From JABWBD01 sp040768665 (GTDB lineage Bacteria > Planctomycetota > Planctomycetia > Pirellulales > Thermoguttaceae): a stretch of 54,748 nucleotides of DNA. Of the stretch, positions 1-9,108 are shown piece after piece. Where the stretch lies: positions 1 through 54,748 of the forward strand of contig JAXGMN010000069.1 in the NCBI GenBank assembly GCA_040768665.1, read 5' to 3'. The notes beneath the pieces were generated by a model, which was not told the DNA's origin, did not search any database, and was given only the letters and a program-made list of their open reading frames with translations. Each line of letters opens with the position of its first letter. Positions within the stretch are counted from its first letter, which is position 1. A program made the position numbers and the translations under genes.

Positions 1-2406
1 GACGAGCTGACGATCACCGTCACGCTGGAGAATACGGCGCCGCTGGTTGCTGCGGGCGATGATCAGGCGCTGGTGGTGCCGGATCTGACGAGCGCGGTGG
101 TGGCGTTGCTCGACGCAACGGTAAGCGACGATGGCCGCCCGACGACTCCGGGAGCGGTAACCACGCTGTGGACGATGGTCAGTGGACCGGCGGCGGCGAG
201 CTTCGCCGACGCTTGGGCCGTGGATACTACCGTGAGCCTGGCGGCGGAAGGGACCTACGTGCTGCGGTTGACGGCGAATGACGGCGAAGCGGAGACCAGT
301 GATGAGTTGGCCGTCACGGTAGCGTTTATCGGTGACGCGGCGCCGCCGACGGTCACATCTCTCTCGCCGGGGCAGAATGCGACCAATGTCCCCCTCACTT
401 CAGATTTGGTAATCACGTTCAGCGAAATCGTGACTTTGGGATCGGGAAACATCGTCATTCGCAAATCCAGCGATGCCTCCGAGTTTCAGAGAATCCCGGT
501 GAGTAGCGCTGCAGTGAAGGTGAGCGGTGCGGTCGCGACGATCACGCCCGCGCTGGCCTTTGCGGGGAACACTTCGTACTACGTGGAAGTGACGGCAGGC
601 GCGTTCGAGGACACCGCGGGCAATGACTTCGCTGGGATCGGCGGAACCGGAGGATGGAGCTTCACGACCCTGGACGCGGCACCACAGGTCGAAGTCGACT
701 ATTTGCTCCTTCCCGCGCAAGATCTCTCGGGAGGAGACCTATGGTATAGTGTCCAAACACGGCACACTGCCGCGCTCACTCTCGAGACAAACGTGGCGGA
801 CGCGGAGATTACCCTCTTCGACGATTCACTCAACGAACGGAAACGCTCCACCCTCTTCGAAGGTCATCACCGGCTCGACGAAGCCGTCCTGGCTGGTGAG
901 AGCTTCTACGTCCGCCTCAGCGGAAGCGGCGCCGCCGACCTGCGGATCGCCAACCTTGTCGAACACGCGGGCGATACGGTGACGATCCACGGCACGGCGG
1001 GAACCGATCAGTTCAAGTTCGATGCGACCACCGGCCGCAAGCTCACGATCAACGGTGTTGCCTACGAGTTCGCCGTAGCCCAAGCGTCTGCCTTTGCTTT
1101 CAACGGCGGCGAAGGGGATACGGCGACTATCTGGGGCACCCGGCAAACGGAGACGTACACGGCCGGTCCGGGCTCCGGGGAGATGGTGGGCGAAAACCTG
1201 TCAATCTCCGTCACCGCCGAGACGATCTACGCCCGCGGCTCCGGCGGCGGCGATACCGTTGTGTTCAGGGATTCCGGCGGCGACGACGTGCTGGAGTACT
1301 TCCCCGTCTGGGCTCGCATGCGCGGAGAGGGGTATTTCCACCACGTCCGCGGTTTCAAGACAATGTATGCCTATGCCGAACTCGGGCGGAACGGCACGGA
1401 CAAGATCGTCGTTCGCGGTTCGGGCCTGAATGACTACCTCCGGGTGAATCCCTACAACGAGGACCTGCAGACCTCGGTTGTCCGCTTCCTCAGCGGCTCC
1501 GGCAGCATCTGGCACATCGCCAACGGTTTCGACCAAATCGTCGCCTATGGCCTTGGCGGAGGGATCATCGATACGCTCTACATGAACGATACTCCCGGCG
1601 CGGATACGTTCGACCTCTCGCGAATGAACGCGACGCTCTCAAAGACCGCTCAAGGAGTCACGGTCACGGCGAAGGGATTCGGCACGGTGGAAGTGAGGCA
1701 AGTGGATCGGACTGCCGGCGGCAGCGCCGTCAATGACGACGCGGACGTGGTCAAGCTGACCCATTCCGAGCGCTATCCGAACCAGGTGTTCGACGATACG
1801 CTGATCGGCAATCCCGATCAGATGACAATGAGCGGTCCCGGCTACTCCAACACCGCCATCGGCTTCCCCTTCGTGCGGGCCTATAGCAGCGGCAAGGGCC
1901 ACGACGTCGCGTATTTCTCGGACTTCGCCGGCCCCAACGACAACCGCGAGGCTGCCGACACGTTTTACGGTCGCCCGATCGTCTCCGAGCTCTCCGGCCC
2001 GGGATATCGGTTGTGGGCTTACCTGTTCGACGAAGTCCACGCGGAAGCCAGACGGGGCGACGACGTGGCGAATCTCAACGGTTCGCCGGGTGTCGACCAA
2101 CTCAGCGGCACGGCCGCTGAGGTGAGCCTCTCCGGCACCAATGCCCAGGGTCTTGGGTTCGCCAACTACGCCAAGGGTTTTGGCACGGTCAACGCAAGAG
2201 GCCACGACGGCGAAGATCTGGCGGTCCTCACCGATGCGCTGGTCGATCTGGATACGTATGCGCCGCCCGATGGCGTCGCGCTGGACCAATTGGCCCAGAT
2301 CGTTTGGCTCGACAGTTTCAGGACGGTGGAACGTTGGGAGAGCGCCACGGGCACCAAGAAGGACGAAATCAACAACATCGACGAGGTGTTTGCCTGGTGG
2401 GAGTGA
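1..2406 (+). CDS. Giant exported Ig/beta-repeat surface protein, 5'-truncated by window edge
   Basis: The frame is open from base 1, so the start lies outside the window; the GTG at 73 is only an internal codon. Visible from the N-terminal side: the end of one Ig module, a complete K319L/PKD-like Ig module to about nt 330, then an SbsA-type Big_5 Ig domain (about nt 345-680), recognised by the pattern SLSPGQNATNVPLTSDLVIT. After that comes about 550 residues of low-complexity beta-rich repeats of roughly 50 residues, each with a G-x-D/DD turn, an L-x-G-x-GY strand and a GF-x-x-V-x-A strand. This resembles the solenoid-like repeats common in planctomycete secreted proteins. The C-terminus ends IDEVFAWWE. 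The Ig module is nearly the same as those in the two giant proteins downstream, so it belongs to the same family. It is probably secreted or surface-attached and structural or adhesive; no catalytic motif was seen. Confidence 0.85.
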   Translation, partial: DELTITVTLENTAPLVAAGDDQALVVPDLTSAVVALLDATVSDDGRPTTPGAVTTLWTMVSGPAAASFADAWAVDTTVSLAAEGTYVLRLTANDGEAETSDELAVTVAFIGDAAPPTVTSLSPGQNATNVPLTSDLVITFSEIVTLGSGNIVIRKSSDASEFQRIPVSSAAVKVSGAVATITPALAFAGNTSYYVEVTAGAFEDTAGNDFAGIGGTGGWSFTTLDAAPQVEVDYLLLPAQDLSGGDLWYSVQTRHTAALTLETNVADAEITLFDDSLNERKRSTLFEGHHRLDEAVLAGESFYVRLSGSGAADLRIANLVEHAGDTVTIHGTAGTDQFKFDATTGRKLTINGVAYEFAVAQASAFAFNGGEGDTATIWGTRQTETYTAGPGSGEMVGENLSISVTAETIYARGSGGGDTVVFRDSGGDDVLEYFPVWARMRGEGYFHHVRGFKTMYAYAELGRNGTDKIVVRGSGLNDYLRVNPYNEDLQTSVVRFLSGSGSIWHIANGFDQIVAYGLGGGIIDTLYMNDTPGADTFDLSRMNATLSKTAQGVTVTAKGFGTVEVRQVDRTAGGSAVNDDADVVKLTHSERYPNQVFDDTLIGNPDQMTMSGPGYSNTAIGFPFVRAYSSGKGHDVAYFSDFAGPNDNREAADTFYGRPIVSELSGPGYRLWAYLFDEVHAEARRGDDVANLNGSPGVDQLSGTAAEVSLSGTNAQGLGFANYAKGFGTVNARGHDGEDLAVLTDALVDLDTYAPPDGVALDQLAQIVWLDSFRTVERWESATGTKKDEINNIDEVFAWWE
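31..330 (+). repeat. K319L/PKD-like Ig module (copy in partial gene)
   Basis: It encodes an Ig-like beta-sandwich with the motifs TAPLVAAGDDQ, SLDATVSDDG-like, TMVSGPAAASFADA and GTYVLRLTANDGE. The unit of about 100 codons recurs nine more times between 5644 and 12834 with high similarity at protein and DNA level. Confidence 0.8.
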
Positions 2407-2458
2407 TGAATCCGCTGGGAAGTGTTCAGCAAGTATTCTGGAGACAAGTGTGGAACCT

Positions 2459-3940
2459 ATGACGAACGCGACCGAAACCACCGAGACGCCTGTGAGGATG
2501 CCGAGCGCTGCCGCGCCCGCTCCTCTGAAAAAGATTACCTTGCTGCTCCGCAGCCTCGACAGGGCGGGGGTCCGATATTGTCACTGGAAGAGCAACTATG
2601 GCATCCGCCAAGCGCTGGCCGGCAAGGGAGATTTGGATCTGCTTGTCGAGAAAGAGGATTTCCCCGCTTTTGTCACGGCGCTCCTGCAACAAGGATTCAA
2701 GCAGGCCGAGAGCGCCACGAGTCGCCGCCAACCGGGAGTGTTCCACTTCTTGGGGAACGACGATGCGAAACATGGCATTGTCAATGTGCATGCCTACGCA
2801 CGCATTCTCACCGGGGACCACTTTCTCAAGACGTGGGCGATTCCTCTGGAACGGATGCTCCTCACCGATACACGGTGGGAATATGGTATCTGCCTGCCGT
2901 CCAAGGCCGCCGAACTGGTCGTCTTTGTCTTCCGAAGTATGATCAAGCACACCACCTTGCTCGATATCTATCTCGGACAACATTCTCGCAAGGCGGTCAT
3001 GGAAGAATACCGGTGGCTCGTTTCCGACAGCCATCTGGAGGACTGTTATCGGAAACTCGCCGTTTACTTTCCCATGATTTCCCGTTCCGACTTCCGTACC
3101 GCGCTGAAACTGACCGGAACCGACACGGCGCTGCTGAAACGGGTCCGGATGGGACTGCGGTTCCAGCGAGCCCTGAGCAGGTACCGGAGGTATGGGCGAC
3201 TCCGGCAGATGGTTTGGACGGCCACCGCGCTGGGGAACATGGTGCTGGCCAAAGCATTGAGGAGCCGAAAGGCGATGACCTTGCGAGGCGGCGGGGCGAT
3301 CATCGCGGTCGTGGGCCCGCATCCCGCGACCCGGGCGGCTCTCGCCGACAGGATTCACCGGTGGCTTGGCAGACAACTTGCCGTTGGCGCGATCCACCCG
3401 GGCGAACCGCCGTCGACGTGGTTTAGCTGCCTGCCAAGAGCGTGCATGGCCGCAATCCGCCGTCTGGCACCGGGTCGCTTCACGCGCAGAGTCGATCGGG
3501 GGACAACGCCGCGGGACGAATTCCGCTTGACTTACCTGGATCTTGTCCGGCAACTGGTGGTTGCCTACGAGCGGGCCGTACTCTTGCGCCGAGCGTATCG
3601 AGACAGCCGCAATGGCCAGATTATCGTTTGCGATCATTATCCACAACCTCCCGAGGCGGTTGACGGGGCCGTCCCTCGACCGAACTCCTTCTTGAAGCGC
3701 GGGCTCCTTCGGTGGAAGGCCCGCTTGGATCGCAGCGTCTGCCCGCCGGACCTGATCCTGCAACTCGGCGCCGGCGCAGAGGGCGAGGCGGAGTCGAATC
3801 ATGTTCAGAAGAACCCGTCCCACGACACCATGCGAGACCACCGGGCATTCTCGGGATGTCCGGTGATATCGCTCTCGAATGATGGCGAATTGGAAGAGAT
3901 CGTCTTGGAAGCCAGACAGTTGATCTGGGAGCACCTATGA
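2459..3940 (+). CDS. Nucleotidyltransferase-like protein fused to a degenerate thymidylate-kinase-like domain
   Basis: About 493 aa. The frame is open from 2141, but that part overlaps the end of the upstream gene, so I start at ATG 2459; GTG 2450 with GGAG six bases upstream is a real alternative. The N-terminal half (about 25-230) resembles nucleotidyltransferase-like domains: LLRSLDRAGVRYCHWKSN followed by a GDLDLLVEKEDF acidic strand. The C-terminal half aligns with the kinase domain of the paralogue at 13681-14826, but the Walker A position (about residues 282-298) reads VVGPHPATRAAL and lacks the GKS/T lysine. The DRY motif of TMP-kinase-like enzymes has become DHY, and the LID arginines are lost. 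The kinase half is therefore probably inactive. It lies after a giant surface protein and overlaps the next P-loop gene by ATGA. The substrate is unknown; a role in modifying a sugar or surface polymer is inferred from context only. Confidence 0.75.
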   Translation: MTNATETTETPVRMPSAAAPAPLKKITLLLRSLDRAGVRYCHWKSNYGIRQALAGKGDLDLLVEKEDFPAFVTALLQQGFKQAESATSRRQPGVFHFLGNDDAKHGIVNVHAYARILTGDHFLKTWAIPLERMLLTDTRWEYGICLPSKAAELVVFVFRSMIKHTTLLDIYLGQHSRKAVMEEYRWLVSDSHLEDCYRKLAVYFPMISRSDFRTALKLTGTDTALLKRVRMGLRFQRALSRYRRYGRLRQMVWTATALGNMVLAKALRSRKAMTLRGGGAIIAVVGPHPATRAALADRIHRWLGRQLAVGAIHPGEPPSTWFSCLPRACMAAIRRLAPGRFTRRVDRGTTPRDEFRLTYLDLVRQLVVAYERAVLLRRAYRDSRNGQIIVCDHYPQPPEAVDGAVPRPNSFLKRGLLRWKARLDRSVCPPDLILQLGAGAEGEAESNHVQKNPSHDTMRDHRAFSGCPVISLSNDGELEEIVLEARQLIWEHL

Positions 3941-4719
3941 TGCAGATCGAGTTGATCGGTTGTACCGGTGCAGGCAAGTCCACGTTGGCATCGCGCCTCG
4001 TTGAGTCTTGCAGCCGGCGCGGGATTCCTCTGATCACCAGTCGCGACTTCGTCCTGCGGCGCAGCCGCCTGGACTGGATCCCCGGGAGGGTTGTCCGGAA
4101 CATTGCGCTGAATCTGTGCGCCCTGTGCGCATGCGTGGGAACCCTGAGAAAGAACCGGGCGCTTTATGGGTTTGCCGCCCGGACCATCCTCCGATCGCCT
4201 GCCGTCTTGCACCACAAGCTCAGCCTTCTGCGAAACGTGCTGAAGAAGATTGGAATCTACGAGATCATTTGCCGCGGGAGTACAGACGACCAACTCGTCC
4301 TGGTGGACGAAGGCACCGTACACGTGGCCCATAATTTGTTCGTTCATGCCCAGAGGAAAGCAGACACGGCCGATTTATCGACCTTCGTCGGCCTGCTGCC
4401 CCTGCCGGACGTCGTTGTTCTGGTGGAACAGAGCGAATCGGTATTGATCGACAGGACGGTCGCGCGCGGCCACAAACGGATCCCCAATCGCTCACACGCG
4501 GCGGTGGAGGGATTTGTGAAATCCGCGAACGAGGTCTTTCATCGACTGGCGCGCGAAGCTTCCATCGCAGAAAGGCTGTTGGTGGTCGACGGCCAGCACG
4601 ATGGGGTAGCCGATCTTCGATGCGCTGCCCGGCCTCAGGTCGTTTTGACTCGAGATATCCTTCGTGGTGCGAGCGATCACATACCGCACGGTGCTGGAAT
4701 GGGTTCACCTGCCGGCTAA
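3937..4719 (+). CDS. P-loop NTPase, thymidylate-kinase-like small-molecule kinase
   Basis: 260 aa. Its ATG overlaps the stop of the preceding gene by 4 nt (ATGA), and GGGAG sits five bases upstream, so translation is likely coupled. Residues 6-16 hold an intact Walker A, GCTGAGKST, right after the first beta strand, as in nucleoside or gluconate kinases. A Walker B-like LVLVDEG follows near residue 120. A PDVVVLVEQSESVLIDRTVARG strand-helix near 150-175 looks like the arginine-bearing LID region. The protein is cytoplasmic with no signal peptide. Within its family it lacks a recognisable DRY motif, so it is not a standard Tmk. It is placed between a nucleotidyltransferase-like gene and two giant surface proteins, which suggests phosphorylation of a precursor of a surface polymer, but the substrate cannot be read from the sequence. 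Confidence 0.75.
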   Translation: MMQIELIGCTGAGKSTLASRLVESCSRRGIPLITSRDFVLRRSRLDWIPGRVVRNIALNLCALCACVGTLRKNRALYGFAARTILRSPAVLHHKLSLLRNVLKKIGIYEIICRGSTDDQLVLVDEGTVHVAHNLFVHAQRKADTADLSTFVGLLPLPDVVVLVEQSESVLIDRTVARGHKRIPNRSHAAVEGFVKSANEVFHRLAREASIAERLLVVDGQHDGVADLRCAARPQVVLTRDILRGASDHIPHGAGMGSPAG

Positions 4720-4758
4720 TACGACCGTCCCGGACGGTCGACAAAAAGGATCGACAAT

Positions 4759-7700
4759 ATGGCTCGTTTATTGTGGAATCGTTACCCGAAAGTCGCTCGA
4801 CGCGGTGAACGACAGCGGCGGATCGCGTTTGAAACGCTCGAGCCGCGGGCACTCCTGGCAGGCGACATCAGCCTGGTCCGGTATTTCGATACCTGGGGCA
4901 GCGGAATGAACCTCAGTCCGGACCCAGGCGACCTCGCCTACCACGCTCCTTCCGGACACATGTTCCTGGTTGATCCGAACATCAACACGACCTCGGGGGT
5001 CCCGAACAGGGACGAGAACATCTTCGAGATCTCGCTGCGGGGCGACCAGGTGTATCGAAGGATCGTCAGCAACAACGAGGAGCCGACCGGCATCACGTAC
5101 AACGCCTTCGACGGCTACTTCTACGTCACCCAGGACACGGGAGACAGGGGCATTAAGCGCTATGACGATAGGCTGAACACCCCGCTGGCTCTGGTGGAAA
5201 CGTCCGACGCCGTGTCCGGCGCCAGGGATCCGGAAGATATCACGTCCGACCCGTACACGGGGTTTCTTTACGTCACGGAAGGAGCGAACGAACAGGTATT
5301 GGTCTATGATTCCAATCTGCAGTTCCAGTACCATTTTTCCGTCGGTTCGCGTGTGGCGGATCCCGAAGGAATCGCGTTTCATCCCACGCTTCGGCATCTG
5401 TTCCTGTCCTCGAGCTCGGATCAACTCTTCGAGTACACGTTGGACGGCACTTTTGTCGAATCGTACGACTATAGCGGGTTCTCTCCCACGATCAGGCGAA
5501 TTTACGGTCTGGAGTTCGCACCCACCTCCGATCCCAACGACGCCGCCGGTGCGCTGTCGCTGTATATGACCGACCGCGGCGGCAACGAGGAAACCGACGG
5601 GCGCATCTATGAAATGCTGATCGGCGGGGCTCCGCCAGCCCAGAACATGGCACCGGTGGTCAGTGCGGGCGACGACCAGTCGATCGGCGTGCCCGACTTG
5701 TCCGTCCCTGCCGAGAGTTTGCTGGACGCGATGGTGTTCGACGACGGCCTTCCGGATCCGCCCGGGGCTGTCAGCACGCAGTGGACCCTGGTCAGCGGAC
5801 CGGCGGCAGTTACCTTCGCCGACTCGTCGGCCGTCGACACTACGGTGAGCCTGCCGGTCGCGGGGAGCTACGTGCTGCGCCTGACGGCCGGCGACGGGGC
5901 GTTGACCGCCAGCGACGAGCTGACGATCGTCGTGGAAGAGGGCGTTGCCCCAAGCGTGAACGTCCGCGTGGCGGCAAGCTCGGATGACGCGGAGGAAACC
6001 CTGTCCTCCGGCAGTGTGGATACCAACAGCAGCGATCTGGAACTGATCCGCGACGGAACCCAGGCCCAGATCGTGGGCATGCGATTCAACGGCGTGGCGA
6101 TCCCGGCCGGTGTTACCGTTCAAAAGGCCTATGTTCAGTTTCAGGTCGACGAGGCGGACAGCGAATCCACGTCGCTTCTGATTCAAGGCCAAGCGACAGA
6201 CCATGCGGCGACGTTTTCTCAGACCGGTGCGAACCTTTCCTCCCGGCCTCGAACTGCGGCTTCAGTCGGGTGGTCGCCCGCGGCATGGACAACGGTAGGG
6301 CAAGCGGGACTTGCGCAGCAGACGCCGGATATCGCCGCGGTGATCCAGGAGATTATCAATCGGCCGGGTTGGACGAGTGGTAACTCCCTGGCGATTCTGA
6401 TTACCGGCAGCGGAGTAAGAGTCGCGGAATCCTACGACGGGTTGCCCGCCGGCGCTCCGTTGCTCCACGTCGAGTTCCTCAATACGCAACCGGGGCAGAA
6501 CACGGCGCCGCTGGTCACGGCAGGCAACGATCAGACCCTCATCGTGGCCGACCTGTCGAGCCCCGTCGTGGCCTCGCTCGATGCGACGGTGACTGACGAC
6601 GGTCTGCCGAGCGCGCCGGGAGTGTTGACGACGCAGTGGACGATGGTCAGCGGACCGGCGGCCGTCACCTTCCAGAATGCGTTGGCCGTCGACAGCACCG
6701 TGAGCTTGCCGGCCGAGGGTACTTACGTGCTCCGATTGACGGCCAATGACGGCGAATTGGAGACCAGCGACGAATTGACCATCACCGTCCGTCTGCAAAA
6801 CACGGCGCCGCTGGTCGCCGCGGGCGACGATCAGACGCTGATCGTGGCCGACCTGTCCAGCCACGCGGTGGCGTCGTTGGACGCCACGGTGAGCGACGAC
6901 GGCCGGCCGACGATACCAGGTGCGGTCGTCACGCAGTGGACCATGGTCAGTGGGCCGGCGGCGGTCAGCTTCGCCGACGCGTCGGCGGTGGACACCACGG
7001 TAAACCTGCCGTCCGTGGGTACCTATGTGCTGCGTTTGACGGCCGATGATGGGGAACTGACGACCAGCGACGAGTTGACCGTCACCGTCGAAAGCGGGCA
7101 GAACCTCGCCCCACTGGTCGACGCGGGCAACGATCAGATGCTGATGGTGCCCAATCTGGCGAGTCCCGCCGTGGCGACGTTGGACGCAACGGTAAGCGAC
7201 GACGGCCTGCCGACGACTCCGGGGGCCGTCGTTACGCAGTGGAGCATGGTCAGCGGACCCGCGACGGCGAGCTTTGCCGACACGTCGGCTGCGGACACTA
7301 CGGTGAGCCTGCCGGCCGCGGGGACGTACGTGCTGCGTCTGACGGCCAGTGACGGAGAGTTGGAGACCAGCGACGAGGTCCTCGTGGTCGTCCAGGATGG
7401 CGTGCCGTTGAGTGTGGACGTCCGAGTGGCGGCGAGTTCGGACGATGCCGAGGAAACGCTTTCCACCGGCGGGGTAGACACCAACAGCAGCGACCTGGAG
7501 CTGATCCGCGACGGAACCCAGGACCAGATCGTGGGCGTGCGATTCAACGGCGTGGCGATCCCGCCCGGGGCCACGATCCATAGAGCCTACGTTCAGTTTC
7601 AGGCCGACGAAGCGCAGAGCGGTTCCATGTCGCTGATGATTCAAGGAGAAGCGACGGACCACGCGGCGACGTTCGCTCAGACCCCCACGAATATTTCCTC

Positions 7701-9108
7701 CCGATCTCGAACGACGGCTTCGGTTTCGTGGTCTCCGGTGGCGTGGCCGACGGTAGGGGAAGCGGTATTTGCCCAGCAAACCTCGGACATCGCCGCCGTA
7801 ATCCAGGAGATCGCCAACCGGCCAGGTTGGACAAGCGGCAATGCGCTGGCGATCCTCGTCACCGGCAGCGGACTGCGAACCGCAGAATCCTACGACGGTC
7901 TGTCCACTGCCGCTCCCTTGCTCCACGTCGAGTTCTTCGATCCCCAGCAGGGGCAGAACAGAGCACCGCTGGTCAACGCGGGCAACGACCAGATGATCGC
8001 AGTGGCCGATCTCTCCAATCCCGCCGTGGCGTCGCTCGATGCGACCGTGAGCGACGACGGCCTGCCCGCCGCGCCGGGTGCCGTGACCACGGCGTGGACC
8101 CTGGTCGACGGACCGGCGACGGTGAGTTTCGCCGATGCTTCCGCGGTGGACACCACGGTGAGCCTGCCGGCCGCCGGAACCTACGTGTTGCGTTTGACGG
8201 CCAATGACGGCGAGTTGGCAAGTAGCGACGACCTGATCATCACCGTCCAGGAGGGTCTGTCCGGCAGTGTCGACGTGCGGGTGTCGGCAAGCTCGGACGA
8301 TGCGGAAGAGAGGCTCTCTTCCAACAAAATGTATATCACCAGCACCGACCTGGACATAACCTTCGACGATGGTCGGCAGCAGATCGTAGGGCTGCGTTTC
8401 AACGGCCTGGCGATCCCGCCCGGGGCCACCATTCACAACGCCTATCTTCAGTTTCAGGCCGATGAGGTGAACAGCGAATCGATGTCGTTGATCATCCAGG
8501 CCGAGGCAACGGATCATGCGGCGACGTTTTCGGCAATCGCCGGCAACATTTCCTCCCGGCCCCGAACAACGGCATCCGTCGGATGGTCGCCGGCGCCCTG
8601 GACGACGAGGGGGGCAGCGGGGCTCGCCGAGCAAACGCCAAACATGGCCGCGGTGATCCAAGAGATCGTCAGCCGGCCGGGCTGGACCGGCGGCAATTCG
8701 CTGGCTGTCTTCATCACCGGCAGCGGGGTGCGAACCGCGGAAGCGTACGATGGCGTCCCGGCAGCCGCCCCCTTGCTTCATATCGAGTTTACCACCGCCG
8801 GCGGGAGTTCTGCTTCGCTCATGACGGCCTCGTATGCCGCGCCGCCCGAGCCCGAGGAGCAGCCAATGTTTGATCCTAAGTACGCCGCCGTCTTCGATAA
8901 GCTCGCGTGGGCCGTCGGCGAGCAAGAGGCCGATCGTTTCCGCACGACCGTCGTGACGGAAGAGGCGAGTGTACCGAGTCTCAACAGCTTGCTGCTGGAC
9001 CTCCTGGTCGATGAGCCGGACGAAATCGATCAGGGGCGTTCCAGCAAGCCCAGTGGCTTGACGGCAAAACTCGCGGATGGTTTCTTCGGCGAAATGGGTA
9101 TCCTGTGA
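4759..9108 (+). CDS. LEPR-XLL giant surface protein with beta-propeller, Ig and beta-sandwich modules
   Basis: 1449 aa. The ATG at 4759 has AAAAGGA eight bases upstream. The N-terminus is basic and carries RIAFETLEPRALLAGD (about residues 23-38), the planctomycete LEPR-XLL motif found at the N-termini of large exported proteins. Residues about 35-295 form an NHL/SMP-30-like or SdiA-regulated-like beta-propeller (repeats such as PTGITYNAFDGYFYVT, DPEDITSDPYTGFLYVTEG). Then follow modules in the order Ig, D, Ig, Ig, Ig, D, Ig, D, where Ig is a K319L/PKD-like sandwich and D is an about 175-residue DNRLRE/CBM-like beta-sandwich beginning VRVAASSDDAEE. The last 100 residues are homologous to the end of the next protein (WAVGEQE; ADGFFGEMGIL). 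No catalytic motif is visible, so adhesion, glycan binding or a wall-like layer is the likely role. Its TGA overlaps the GTG start of the next gene. Confidence 0.9.
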   Translation: MARLLWNRYPKVARRGERQRRIAFETLEPRALLAGDISLVRYFDTWGSGMNLSPDPGDLAYHAPSGHMFLVDPNINTTSGVPNRDENIFEISLRGDQVYRRIVSNNEEPTGITYNAFDGYFYVTQDTGDRGIKRYDDRLNTPLALVETSDAVSGARDPEDITSDPYTGFLYVTEGANEQVLVYDSNLQFQYHFSVGSRVADPEGIAFHPTLRHLFLSSSSDQLFEYTLDGTFVESYDYSGFSPTIRRIYGLEFAPTSDPNDAAGALSLYMTDRGGNEETDGRIYEMLIGGAPPAQNMAPVVSAGDDQSIGVPDLSVPAESLLDAMVFDDGLPDPPGAVSTQWTLVSGPAAVTFADSSAVDTTVSLPVAGSYVLRLTAGDGALTASDELTIVVEEGVAPSVNVRVAASSDDAEETLSSGSVDTNSSDLELIRDGTQAQIVGMRFNGVAIPAGVTVQKAYVQFQVDEADSESTSLLIQGQATDHAATFSQTGANLSSRPRTAASVGWSPAAWTTVGQAGLAQQTPDIAAVIQEIINRPGWTSGNSLAILITGSGVRVAESYDGLPAGAPLLHVEFLNTQPGQNTAPLVTAGNDQTLIVADLSSPVVASLDATVTDDGLPSAPGVLTTQWTMVSGPAAVTFQNALAVDSTVSLPAEGTYVLRLTANDGELETSDELTITVRLQNTAPLVAAGDDQTLIVADLSSHAVASLDATVSDDGRPTIPGAVVTQWTMVSGPAAVSFADASAVDTTVNLPSVGTYVLRLTADDGELTTSDELTVTVESGQNLAPLVDAGNDQMLMVPNLASPAVATLDATVSDDGLPTTPGAVVTQWSMVSGPATASFADTSAADTTVSLPAAGTYVLRLTASDGELETSDEVLVVVQDGVPLSVDVRVAASSDDAEETLSTGGVDTNSSDLELIRDGTQDQIVGVRFNGVAIPPGATIHRAYVQFQADEAQSGSMSLMIQGEATDHAATFAQTPTNISSRSRTTASVSWSPVAWPTVGEAVFAQQTSDIAAVIQEIANRPGWTSGNALAILVTGSGLRTAESYDGLSTAAPLLHVEFFDPQQGQNRAPLVNAGNDQMIAVADLSNPAVASLDATVSDDGLPAAPGAVTTAWTLVDGPATVSFADASAVDTTVSLPAAGTYVLRLTANDGELASSDDLIITVQEGLSGSVDVRVSASSDDAEERLSSNKMYITSTDLDITFDDGRQQIVGLRFNGLAIPPGATIHNAYLQFQADEVNSESMSLIIQAEATDHAATFSAIAGNISSRPRTTASVGWSPAPWTTRGAAGLAEQTPNMAAVIQEIVSRPGWTGGNSLAVFITGSGVRTAEAYDGVPAAAPLLHIEFTTAGGSSASLMTASYAAPPEPEEQPMFDPKYAAVFDKLAWAVGEQEADRFRTTVVTEEASVPSLNSLLLDLLVDEPDEIDQGRSSKPSGLTAKLADGFFGEMGIL
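5644..8793 (+). repeat. Array of Ig and D modules in the first LEPR-XLL protein
   Basis: Approximate module limits: Ig 5644-5940, D 5944-6480, Ig 6492-6792, Ig 6796-7093, Ig 7097-7396, D 7402-7941, Ig 7957-8253, D 8259-8793. Ig units are about 100 codons; D units about 178 codons with conserved VRVAASSDDAEE, IVGMRFNGVAIP, ATDHAATF, RPGWTSGNSLAILITGSG and APLLHVEF. Three Ig units occur in a row, unlike the strict alternation in the downstream paralogue. Confidence 0.85.

Noticed and set aside
6262..8925. Open frame of 887 codons on the minus strand across the first LEPR-XLL gene
   Set aside because: It follows from strong GC codon bias and repeated modules of the real plus-strand gene; the translation is His/Arg-rich without any domain.
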